Source of the DNA: Solirubrobacterales bacterium
GTDB taxonomy: Bacteria; Actinomycetota; Thermoleophilia; Solirubrobacterales; 70-9
Length of the DNA: 5,644 bases
Assembly: GCA_030835185.1 (NCBI GenBank)
Contig: JAUQWL010000096.1
Span: forward strand, 1-5,644
Direction: 5' to 3'
In this document: one piece after another, positions 1 to 5,644 of the stretch
Numbering within the stretch: the first letter of the stretch is position 1
Layout: each line of letters begins with the position of its first letter
Position numbers and translations under genes: made by a program
Notes under the pieces: model-generated
The model's database searches: none
What the model saw: only the letters and a program-made list of their open reading frames with translations
What the model was told of the DNA's origin: nothing

Positions 1-495
1 CATCGTGGTAGAGAAGAAAGAGTAATACTCGCGGGCCCTCAGTTCAGTGCTGAACTGGTCGCTGTTGAAACTGAGCAGGAAGTCGACCGCCGCCGGCATA
101 ACCACGAAGTAAGCGAAAACCACGCCGGCGATGAACAGCGAAGGAATCGCCAGTACCAGCGGCAGCACCACCCGCCGTTCACGAGGGGAGAAAGCGGGCA
201 GGATGTAAGCGAAGATCTGGAAGCTGATGAACGGTGCCGCGACGATGATCGCCGCATAGAGGCAGACGGTGACCGTAGTCATGAAGGCCTCGGTCGGGGC
301 CAGAACTATCAGAGCGCGGTCCGCCAGCGGCAGCGGGTGGGCGGCGATGTCGAGGATGAGGCTGCTCTGCCAGAAACAGAGAGCGAAGGCGACCGACAGG
401 GCCACGATCGAGTAGATGATTCTCGATCTCAGCTCGTCGAGGTGATCGACCAGGCTGATTTCTTCGTCGTGCCGTACCGGCTTGAGCTTGGCCAA
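1..495 (-). CDS. tatC: Sec-independent protein translocase TatC, 5' part only (C-terminus beyond window edge)
   Basis: TatC is the multi-spanning membrane receptor of the twin-arginine translocase; it binds the RR signal of folded exported proteins and recruits TatA. The 165 codons present read without interruption to the window edge. They show the N-terminal HLDELRSR motif (residues 18-25), a first membrane segment (about 27-44), a second (about 77-99), SPRERR (103-108) and a third segment (about 109-131) followed by VVMPAA. By alignment from memory with E. coli TatC, Glu21 and Glu106 match the two signal-binding glutamates (E15 and E103). About a third of a normal TatC (roughly 240-260 residues) is missing because the window ends. 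No ATG or GTG lies between the in-frame upstream stop and the HLDELR motif, so I chose the TTG at 495, which has GAGG 8 bases upstream overlapping the tatA stop. It lies 10 bases after tatA, implying co-transcription. Confidence 0.95.
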   Translation of the reverse strand, partial: MAKLKPVRHDEEISLVDHLDELRSRIIYSIVALSVAFALCFWQSSLILDIAAHPLPLADRALIVLAPTEAFMTTVTVCLYAAIIVAAPFISFQIFAYILPAFSPRERRVVLPLVLAIPSLFIAGVVFAYFVVMPAAVDFLLSFNSDQFSTELRAREYYSFFSTTM

Positions 496-505
496 GCTCC
501 CGGCC

Positions 506-856
<351 letters not shown>

Positions 857-862
857 GCGGGG

Positions 863-868
863 ATCGTA
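863..868 (-). promoter_or_regulatory. Possible -10 element for a leaderless tatA transcript
   Basis: The minus strand has TACGAT (fits TAnnnT) with exactly 6 bases before the tatA ATG at 856. That spacing would place the transcription start on the A of the ATG. I find no clear -35 element at 16-18 bases upstream. Hexamers of this quality occur by chance, so this is a weak call; the absence of a usable ribosome site before tatA is the main support. Confidence 0.25.
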
Positions 869-895
869 CCGCTCCCGGACCGCGAGGCCGGACTG

Positions 896-1459
896 CTACC
901 GGAAGTTGAGGTAGTAGCGCGACGCCGTCGGTTCGGCCTGACCCTGGTACTTCGAACGGTTCCCGCCGTCGCCGTACGGTTTGTCCACCGGATGATCCAT
1001 CTGCATGAACGAGAGCTGCCCGATCGGCATTCCGTGGTAAATCGTGATCGGCAGGTTGGCGACGTTGGAAAGCTCGAGCGTGAGGTTGCCCTGGAAACCG
1101 GCGTCTACGAAACCGGCCGTCGAGTGGATCAGCAACCCGAGACGGCCGAGCGAGCTCTTGCCTTCCAGCCGGGCGACGAGGTTGTCCGGCAACGTCACCT
1201 TCTCCAGGGTCTGCCCGAGAACGAACTCCCCCGGATGCAGGATGAACGGCTCTTCCTCTTTCGTCGTGACCAGTTCGGTCAGGTCTTCCATCGGCTCTTT
1301 GACGTCGATGAAGGGGTACCGCGAGTTGTTGAAGACCCGGTACCTGGAATCGACCCGGAGGTCGATGCTCGAAGGCTGTACGAGATCTTCCCGGTAGGGG
1401 TCGATCACAATGCGCCCGGACTCGATCTCTTGCCGGATGCTCCGGTCGCTCAGAACCAT
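896..1459 (-). CDS. dcd: dCTP deaminase, probably bifunctional dCTP deaminase/dUTPase
   Basis: The enzyme deaminates dCTP; bifunctional members also hydrolyse the dUTP formed, giving dUMP for thymidylate synthesis without releasing dUTP. It is cytosolic and trimeric in the family. The 187 residues cover the full length of the class (about 190). Visible motifs are VQPSSIDLRV (27-36), RVFNNSRY (41-48), FILHPGEFVLG (72-82), RLEGKSSLGRLGLL (97-110), HSTAGFVDAGF (112-122) with catalytic Glu129 in LTLELSN, and KYQGQ (170-174) near the C-terminus. HSTAGF plus RLEGKSSLGRLG resembles the bifunctional mycobacterial enzyme, whereas the E. coli mono-functional Dcd, as I remember it, has HVTAHRIDPG. An oddity is Ala120 where Pro is usual (D-P-G-F). 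It lies 49 bases after the prenyl synthase and 39 before tatA, with no evident Shine-Dalgarno site. It is functionally unrelated to its respiratory neighbours. Confidence 0.95.
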   Translation of the reverse strand: MVLSDRSIRQEIESGRIVIDPYREDLVQPSSIDLRVDSRYRVFNNSRYPFIDVKEPMEDLTELVTTKEEEPFILHPGEFVLGQTLEKVTLPDNLVARLEGKSSLGRLGLLIHSTAGFVDAGFQGNLTLELSNVANLPITIYHGMPIGQLSFMQMDHPVDKPYGDGGNRSKYQGQAEPTASRYYLNFR

Positions 1460-1467
1460 GAAGCCGC

Positions 1468-1476
1468 AGTATTCCA
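1468..1476 (-). promoter_or_regulatory. Possible extended -10 element upstream of dcd
   Basis: The minus strand reads TGG-AATACT (an extended -10 form, TGn followed by AnnnnT-type hexamer with 4 of 6 matches to TATAAT), ending 8 bases before the dcd ATG. A transcript from here would have almost no leader, and no Shine-Dalgarno site is present. No good -35 is visible. If real it would let dcd-tatAC be expressed apart from the upstream respiratory genes. Confidence 0.22.
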
Positions 1477-1508
1477 GAAGCCGGGGCGGCTGAAAGTCCA
1501 GGCGCCGG

Positions 1509-2489
1509 TCAGCTGTAGCGCAGGACGACCCCGTCGGCGATCAACTCCAGCAGGCGGACCTGCTCCTGCTCCAGTCCGCTCGACGACAGTCTGGCTTTTG
1601 CCTCCTCGATCAGAGCCATCGCCCTGCCGCGCACCGAATCGAGAGCGCCGGTGTCGGCGATCCGGTCGCAGAAGAGAACAGCAGATTCTTCGCTGAGTTC
1701 GCGGAGGTCGACCTCGGCCAGGGCCGGCTGCACCCGTATCGCCTGGATCAACGGCAAGGTGACGGTACCGTCGAGCAGGTCCGTACCCCGGGCCTTGCCG
1801 GTGCGTTCGGCCGGTCCCGAGATGTCGAGCACGTCGTCGAGCATCTGGAAGGCGAGACCGATGCGATGGCCGAATTCTGCCATCACCTCTTTCCCGGTCC
1901 CGCCCACGCTCGCCCTTCCCAAGACGCAGGCGGCCGCGAACAACCTCCCGGTCTTCAGCCTGCATCGCTCGAAGTATTCATCTTCGGAGAGCGCCGTGTC
2001 GAAGGCTCCACGTCGCTGCATCAGTTCGCCGCGCGCGAGGTCGACCGCGGTAGCGCTCAGCTCGGCGATCGCGAACTCGTCGCTCTCTGCCGCGAGCACT
2101 GCAAAGGCGGTCGAGAAGAGACGGTCGCCGAGCGCGGTCGCCCTCCCCCGGCCGGACTCGGCGAAGACGGTGGGCCGGCCCCGCCTGAGCGGGGCGCGGT
2201 CGAGCACGTCGTCATGGACAAGACTCGCCATATGGATCAACTCGACCGCGACGCCGGCGCGAACCGCTGCCCGCCCGCCTCCGGGACCGGCGCAGAGCAG
2301 TACCAGCATCGGACGCATTCTCTTGCCGCCGGCCTTGAGAGTCGCAACTGCGTCGGCAGTCAACGGGCCTTCGCTCTCCGCTGCCGCGAGCAGGCCTTCT
2401 TCGACTTCGGCCAGGCCGTTCGGGAGCCAGGCGCCCGCACTCTCGAATACAGCGGTTACCGGCTCCGGGGCTGAGCGGCCGGGGCTCAC
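1509..2489 (-). CDS. Trans-polyprenyl diphosphate synthase (quinone side-chain synthesis)
   Basis: This enzyme adds isopentenyl diphosphate units to an allylic starter to build the isoprenoid tail later attached to the menaquinone ring. With the GTG at 2489 it has 326 residues, normal for the family. It shows GKRMRP (55-60, pyrophosphate binding), the first Asp-rich motif DDVLD (93-97), GDRLF (121-125), KTGRLF (179-184), and the second Asp-rich motif within FQMLDDVLD (DD at 218-219, D at 222), followed by GK and GTDLLDGTVTLP. Residues 4 and 5 before the first Asp motif are Ser and Ala rather than bulky aromatics, which by the known chain-length rule argues against farnesyl synthase and for a longer product; exact length cannot be read. 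An ATG at 2537 in the same frame lies inside the methyltransferase gene. I prefer GTG 2489, which overlaps the menG stop as GTGA and implies translational coupling. Alternatives are geranylgeranyl or heptaprenyl/octaprenyl (HepT/IspB-type) synthase. Confidence 0.93.
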   Translation of the reverse strand: MSPGRSAPEPVTAVFESAGAWLPNGLAEVEEGLLAAAESEGPLTADAVATLKAGGKRMRPMLVLLCAGPGGGRAAVRAGVAVELIHMASLVHDDVLDRAPLRRGRPTVFAESGRGRATALGDRLFSTAFAVLAAESDEFAIAELSATAVDLARGELMQRRGAFDTALSEDEYFERCRLKTGRLFAAACVLGRASVGGTGKEVMAEFGHRIGLAFQMLDDVLDISGPAERTGKARGTDLLDGTVTLPLIQAIRVQPALAEVDLRELSEESAVLFCDRIADTGALDSVRGRAMALIEEAKARLSSSGLEQEQVRLLELIADGVVLRYS

Positions 2490-3208
2490 TTGACCGCGGA
2501 ATGAAGGGCGATGATCCCTCCCGCCATCAGAGTCCACCGCACATGCCTGAACCCGGCGCCGTCCATCCGGGCCCCGAGCGACGGAGCATCCGGAAAGCTG
2601 CGAACCGATTCCGGGAGGTATTCGTAGGCGGCGGAGTCGCCCGCGAGCTTGCCCAGCATCGGCACTATGCGATCGAACCAGAGCCCGAAGAAGACCTTGA
2701 GCGGTTGGCGGTGAGGCTGGGTGATCTCGAGTATCACCAGCCTTCCGCCCGGCACGAGCACCCGCCGCATCTCTTCGAGCCCGCGATCGAGATCTGCCAG
2801 GTTGCGCGCCCCGAAGGCGATCGTCACCGCGTCGAACGACTCCTCTTCGAAAGGAAGGTCGAGCGCGTCGGCCCGCACGAACTCGACCGGTGCGGCACCG
2901 GCCGGCGTCGGTTTGGAGGCGGCGATCTCCAGCATCGGCTGTGAGAAATCGGCCCCGACCACCCTGCCGTCCGGCCCGACCCGCCCGGCCAGAACGAGGG
3001 CGACGTCACCCGTACCACAGCAGAGGTCGAGGGCCGACTGCCCGGGCTCGAGCCGCGAGCGCTCGGCAGCACGAGCACGCCAGGTGCGATCCAGGCCGGC
3101 CGTCATCACCCGGTTCATGCGATCGTAGACGCCGCTGATCCGATCGAACATCGAGTTGACCTGGCTGGCGAACTGCTCGTCGCCCCTGCTTGGAGGAGCC
3201 TCGCTCAC
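2486..3208 (-). CDS. menG: Demethylmenaquinone C-methyltransferase, MenG/UbiE family
   Basis: This SAM-dependent enzyme methylates the ring of demethylmenaquinone (and the ubiquinone precursor in species that have it), the last step of menaquinone synthesis. The 240-residue protein has the class I methyltransferase core: LDLCCGTGD (60-68, SAM-binding motif I), GADFSQPML (85-93, with the ribose-contacting acidic residue at D87), ADALDLPF (113-120) and FDAVTIAFGARNL (125-137). The UbiE family signatures GARN (133-136) and YEYLPESVRSFPD (195-207) are also present. It starts at GTG 3208, 9 bases after the qcrC stop, with AGGA 4 bases upstream, and its stop overlaps the prenyl synthase start by 4 bases. 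I chose menG over ubiE because the neighbourhood looks like a menaquinone-using Gram-positive; sequence alone does not separate the two substrates. Confidence 0.94.
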   Translation of the reverse strand: MSEAPPSRGDEQFASQVNSMFDRISGVYDRMNRVMTAGLDRTWRARAAERSRLEPGQSALDLCCGTGDVALVLAGRVGPDGRVVGADFSQPMLEIAASKPTPAGAAPVEFVRADALDLPFEEESFDAVTIAFGARNLADLDRGLEEMRRVLVPGGRLVILEITQPHRQPLKVFFGLWFDRIVPMLGKLAGDSAAYEYLPESVRSFPDAPSLGARMDGAGFRHVRWTLMAGGIIALHSAVK

Positions 3209-3217
3209 CGCGTCCTG

Positions 3218-3922
3218 CTAGTCGAGCGATGCGAGGTAGTCGGCGACCTGGTTCAGTTTCTCCTCACCGAGATCCTGGTAGGACGGCATGATGCCAGGAC
3301 CGACCGCGATCGACCGCTTGATCGCCGGGCGCGGAACCATGGTTCCGATCTCGGTCAGGTCCGGTCCAAGTCCACCGTGGGCGCCGTTCTCGCCGATCGC
3401 ATGACAGGCCAGACAGCCTGACTGGGCGACGATCTGGCGTCCCTGCTCGTACTGGGGCCTGGTTTCAAGCACGATCTCGGAGGGCGAGCCGGCGGCCGCT
3501 CCGAGGTACGTCAGGTAGGCCATGGCAACGACCACCATGCCGCCGGTGATGCTGGCGATCGGCCGCTTCCACGGGATCCGTTCGGGCCCCGTGTCGTAGA
3601 AAGGCAGAAGAAGCAGCAGCACCATGCAGATGGTCGGTATGCCGACCGTCGCTACGGGAACCAGTTCCGGAGACTTGATGATGCGAAGCAGCTCGAAGAG
3701 GAAGAAGAAGTACCACTCGGGGCGGGGTACGTAGGTGGTCGTGGTCGGGTCGGCCTTGGGTCCCATCTCGGCGCCCATGACCAGAGACATCGTTACGAGT
3801 ACCGCTGCGACCAGCACGAACATGACCGAGTCCTTCATGATCGCGTACGGGAAGAACGCCTTGCCCTTCTTCTTCAGCTGCTCATATTCGCGGAGGTACT
3901 CCTCCTTCTCGCGGCCGTTCAT
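3218..3922 (-). CDS. qcrC: Menaquinol:cytochrome c reductase cytochrome b (subunit IV)/cytochrome c fusion subunit
   Basis: The protein supplies the C-terminal half of cytochrome b and the electron-accepting cytochrome c of the bc complex, as in QcrC of Bacillus. In 234 residues it has a charged cytoplasmic N-terminus (1-30), a first membrane helix (about 31-50), the quinol-oxidation-site motif PEWY (68-71) followed by YFFFLFELLRIIKSPEL, and further helices at about 88-108 and 122-142. The C-terminal cytochrome c domain has the heme-attachment motif CLACH (170-174) and a likely axial Met212 in GIMPSY. Three helices put this domain on the outer face, facing the Rieske head, as the mechanism requires. 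The ATG at 3922 overlaps the qcrB stop as ATGA and is preceded by the strongest ribosome site in the window. The length is slightly shorter than the Bacillus protein (about 255, from memory). Covalent heme loading needs a cytochrome c maturation system not in this window. Confidence 0.95.
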   Translation of the reverse strand: MNGREKEEYLREYEQLKKKGKAFFPYAIMKDSVMFVLVAAVLVTMSLVMGAEMGPKADPTTTTYVPRPEWYFFFLFELLRIIKSPELVPVATVGIPTICMVLLLLLPFYDTGPERIPWKRPIASITGGMVVVAMAYLTYLGAAAGSPSEIVLETRPQYEQGRQIVAQSGCLACHAIGENGAHGGLGPDLTEIGTMVPRPAIKRSIAVGPGIMPSYQDLGEEKLNQVADYLASLD

Positions 3923-4908
3923 GCGCTCACCTCCCCGTCGGGTCCGGCGTCATCGGGTGTGGATTCGCCCGCTTCTTCCGCCGCGCCCTCCGGCCCGGCG
4001 CCGTTGGCCGGTGCTGCGTCCGGCGCATCCGGGCCATCCGAAACCGCTACCGGTACACCGGCCGCGACCATCTCGGTCGGCCTTGCGCCCTTCGGCCGGG
4101 CAGCCCTGACCCACGGCGGGGCGGTCGTACCGAGCTTGACCACCAGGAACAGGTGAGCGCCGATCAGGGCACCGATCAGCCCGGGCACCGCGAGCATGTG
4201 GAGTGCATAGAAGCGCGAGAGCGTGGTCGCGCTGAAGTCGGGCCCGGCCCGCAGGAAGTCGGCCAGATACGGTCCGACCACCGGTCCGGACGCGGTGATG
4301 TTGTTGGCGACGATCGTCGCCCAGAAGGACCTCTGGTCGAACGGCAACAGGTATCCGGTCAGGCCCATGACCATGGTCAGGATGATCAGCACCACGCCGA
4401 TGACCCAGTTCAGCTCACGCGGGTACTTGTAGGCACCGAAGAAGAAGGTCCGCGCCATGTGCAGGAAGATCAGGATGATCATCAGGCTGGCGCCCCACTT
4501 GTGGAGGCCGCGCACGAACTCGCCCATGAAGACATCGTTGGTCAGGTGGGCGATCGAGGCGTACGCCTGAGTTGCCGACGGCGTGTAGTACATCGAAAGG
4601 AATACGCCGGTGATCGCCTGCATCGCGAAGATGAACATCGTCGCCGATCCGAGGGTGTAGAACCAGTTGGTGCCCTTGGGCACCTTGCGGGTCAGCAGGG
4701 CTGTGTAGATGCCGGATGCGTTGACCCGCTGGTCGACCCAGCCGGCTGCGGTGGCCCCGCCTTCGGCCGAGTGGTGGATCGCCGCCGTCTTCATCGCCGC
4801 ACGCTTCTCGGCCTTGCTGGGGCCCGCCTGCTCGACCGGCGCCGCCGGGTCGTCGCCGTTGCCGTCCACGGGGGAAGCCTTCTTGCGTGTGGGGAGCGGA
4901 AGTTTCAT
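3919..4908 (-). CDS. qcrB: Menaquinol:cytochrome c reductase cytochrome b6-like subunit
   Basis: This is the N-terminal, heme-b-binding half of cytochrome b, which carries electrons across the membrane between the two quinone sites. Its core (about 65-265) has four membrane helices. Heme ligands are visible as His136 (GLHKWG), His150 (FLHMAR), His237 (ALHMLA) and His252 (GAHLFL). The spacing is 13 residues in the first pair and 14 in the second; 14 in the second pair is the cytochrome b6 pattern. PRELNW (163-168) and GYLLPFDQ (185-192) match conserved b6 segments. At 329 residues it is over 100 longer than cytochrome b6: a charged tail of about 60 residues precedes the core and an Ala/Pro/Asp/Glu-rich tail of about 60 follows it, both predicted cytoplasmic. 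The protein has no cysteine, so the heme c_i anchor of b6 (FYCLGG) is replaced by Thr85 in FYTLG. No good ribosome site precedes ATG 4908; Met39 (ATG at 4794) is a less likely start. The gene lies 18 bases after qcrA. Confidence 0.95.
   Translation of the reverse strand: MKLPLPTRKKASPVDGNGDDPAAPVEQAGPSKAEKRAAMKTAAIHHSAEGGATAAGWVDQRVNASGIYTALLTRKVPKGTNWFYTLGSATMFIFAMQAITGVFLSMYYTPSATQAYASIAHLTNDVFMGEFVRGLHKWGASLMIILIFLHMARTFFFGAYKYPRELNWVIGVVLIILTMVMGLTGYLLPFDQRSFWATIVANNITASGPVVGPYLADFLRAGPDFSATTLSRFYALHMLAVPGLIGALIGAHLFLVVKLGTTAPPWVRAARPKGARPTEMVAAGVPVAVSDGPDAPDAAPANGAGPEGAAEEAGESTPDDAGPDGEVSA
3927..3936 (-). promoter_or_regulatory. Strong Shine-Dalgarno site for qcrC inside the 3' end of qcrB
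   Basis: The minus strand reads GGGGAGGTGA, nearly a full match to the 16S anti-Shine-Dalgarno sequence, with the GGAGG core 7 bases before the qcrC ATG. It lies within the last qcrB codons, so qcrC translation is coupled to qcrB and can still be strong. It contrasts with qcrA, qcrB and dcd, which lack such a site. Confidence 0.8.
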
Positions 4909-4926
4909 CGTCTATGCAGCCGGACC

Positions 4927-5610
4927 TCAGGGAGCGGGCGGAGTCGATGGACGGGGCGGGTAGAGGTACTCCCAGATACCGCCGGTGAACTCACCGGGAT
5001 CGCGCACCCGCACCGCTTTGAGCTGGTTGGTGACGCTGTAGCGGGGTCCGAGTTCGACCTTGTCGTCACGGACGCGGGTCTGGAAACGGTCGAGCGGGCG
5101 CGGCGGCGGTCCGCCGATGCGCTTGCCGACGAAGTCGTAGACGCCACCGTGACACGGGCAGATGAAGTTGCCGGCAGCCTGAACGAAGCGGACCGGGCAG
5201 CCGAGGTGGGCGCAGCGGGTGGAGATGGCGATGAATTCGTCGTCGCTCTCACCCTCGAACTCGGTCGACCCGCGGCGCACGTACGCGGTCGTCTTGCCGA
5301 CGTCGCCGATTCCGAGGGTTTCGGTGAACACGACCGGGCGGTACGTGTCGGCAGTGAAGTCGTCAACGGTGCCGACCGCTTCCCACCGCTCCTCGGCTCC
5401 GGTGAAGACCGGTGCGAGGGCGAAGGCGATGGTCGGCAGGACCACCGCAGCACCGGCCACGCCAGCCAGGACCTGGCTGCTCACAATGAAGGCATTGCGC
5501 CGGGTTACAGACTCACCCTCGAAGTAGCCGCGGGAGGGAGATTCCGGAAGCGGGACGCGAGGGCCGTCAGCCTTTTCGGACTCGGGATTGTTGTTCTGCT
5601 GGTCGGACAA
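4927..5610 (-). CDS. qcrA: Rieske iron-sulfur subunit of menaquinol:cytochrome c reductase
   Basis: The Rieske protein takes the first electron from quinol at the outer quinone site and passes it to the cytochrome c domain. The 227-residue product has a hydrophilic N-terminus, a twin-arginine pair (R37-R38 in VTRRNAFI), and one membrane anchor (about 43-66). The cluster-binding fold shows CAHLGC (133-138) and CPCHGG (151-156): Cys133, His135, Cys151 and His154 as [2Fe-2S] ligands, with Cys138 and Cys153 as the expected disulfide. The Pro-loop GPPPRPL (167-173) follows. The Tat motif is slightly off consensus, with Phe at the third position after RR rather than the second, and the anchor is retained as in other Rieske proteins. 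The start is TTG 5610, the only start codon between the in-frame TAG upstream and the signal region; no Shine-Dalgarno site precedes it, and the bases there even read CCTCCC on the coding strand. It appears first in the visible operon. Confidence 0.95.
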   Translation of the reverse strand: MSDQQNNNPESEKADGPRVPLPESPSRGYFEGESVTRRNAFIVSSQVLAGVAGAAVVLPTIAFALAPVFTGAEERWEAVGTVDDFTADTYRPVVFTETLGIGDVGKTTAYVRRGSTEFEGESDDEFIAISTRCAHLGCPVRFVQAAGNFICPCHGGVYDFVGKRIGGPPPRPLDRFQTRVRDDKVELGPRYSVTNQLKAVRVRDPGEFTGGIWEYLYPPRPSTPPAP

Positions 5611-5634
5611 GTGTCGGGAGGTAAAGAACTTCTA

Positions 5635-5640
5635 AGTATC
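5635..5640 (-). promoter_or_regulatory. Possible -10 element upstream of qcrA
   Basis: The minus strand reads GATACT (4 of 6 matches to TATAAT) about 24 bases before the TTG start of qcrA. It would give a leader of roughly 18 bases. The -35 region lies outside the window, so it cannot be tested here. The local A+T content is clearly higher than in the genes, which fits a promoter, but an upstream gene in the same operon cannot be excluded. Confidence 0.25.
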
Positions 5641-5644
5641 GAAA

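Noticed and set aside
1460..1483. Direct repeat GAAGCCG (1460-1466 and 1477-1483) flanking the possible dcd -10 element
   Set aside because: Seven-base repeats occur readily by chance in GC-rich sequence and there is no second line of evidence for an operator.
1479..1491. Small inverted repeat (5-base stem, 3-base loop) between the prenyl synthase and dcd
   Set aside because: The stem is too short and no T-run follows on the minus strand, so it is not a credible terminator. Such stems are common in GC-rich DNA.
1450..1965. 171-residue minus-strand open frame overlapping the prenyl synthase 3' half
   Set aside because: It is an Arg/Gly-rich frame-shifted reading of the prenyl synthase; the true frame is intact, so no frameshift is implied.
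1651..2493. 280-residue plus-strand open frame opposite the prenyl synthase
   Set aside because: It is Ser/Ala/Arg-rich and of low complexity as expected from antisense of a GC-rich gene. The minus strand carries all family motifs of a prenyl synthase.
2490..2537. Longer start (ATG 2537) for the prenyl synthase
   Set aside because: The extra 16 residues would lie within the menG coding region and look unlike the family N-terminus; the GTGA overlap at 2489 is the better explanation.
4905..5453. 182-residue minus-strand open frame overlapping qcrA
   Set aside because: Its Ser/Arg/Pro-rich product has no motif and runs in another frame of the Rieske gene, whose cluster ligands are unmistakable.
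5614..5624. Strong plus-strand Shine-Dalgarno-like sequence (GGGAGGT) near the right edge
   Set aside because: No plus-strand start codon follows at a suitable distance before the window ends, so a divergent gene cannot be supported.

Overview
The window is a compact, GC-rich bacterial block in which every gene I can support lies on the minus strand. Gaps between genes are 0-49 bases and two junctions overlap by 4 bases, so the whole stretch is probably read from right to left as one or a few linked operons. The type of menaquinol:cytochrome c reductase (split cytochrome b with a cytochrome c fused to the subunit IV part), a Dcd of the actinobacterial bifunctional class, frequent GTG/TTG starts and high GC suggest a Gram-positive, probably deep-branching actinobacterium such as a member of the Thermoleophilia. 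This placement is inference, because no rRNA or other phylogenetic marker is present.

In order of transcription, 5610-3218 encodes a cytochrome bc complex: a Rieske iron-sulfur protein with a twin-arginine-type signal (qcrA), a cytochrome b6-like subunit carrying four heme-ligand histidines (qcrB), and a subunit IV-cytochrome c fusion with the PEWY quinol-site motif and a CLACH heme motif (qcrC). Next come two quinone biosynthesis genes at 3208-1509: a UbiE/MenG C-methyltransferase and a trans-polyprenyl diphosphate synthase joined by a 4-base stop/start overlap. They are followed by dcd (1459-896), very like the bifunctional dCTP deaminase/dUTPase of mycobacteria. The last genes are tatA (856-506) and the first 165 codons of tatC (495-1), which runs off the left edge.

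Most of the genes work together. The prenyl synthase makes the quinone side chain and MenG performs the methylation step that gives menaquinone. QcrABC oxidises menaquinol and passes electrons to cytochrome c. TatAC is the translocase expected to export the folded Rieske protein. Dcd (pyrimidine nucleotide metabolism) is the functional outlier.

I see no mobile element, CRISPR array, tRNA, rRNA or convincing terminator, and no gene-free stretch over 49 bases between genes. I do not see a new system here. The points of most interest are details: no cysteine at the heme c_i anchor position of the b6-like subunit, a PEWY motif in a presumed menaquinone enzyme, long hydrophilic tails on QcrB, and a repeat-encoded poly-aspartate tract in TatA.
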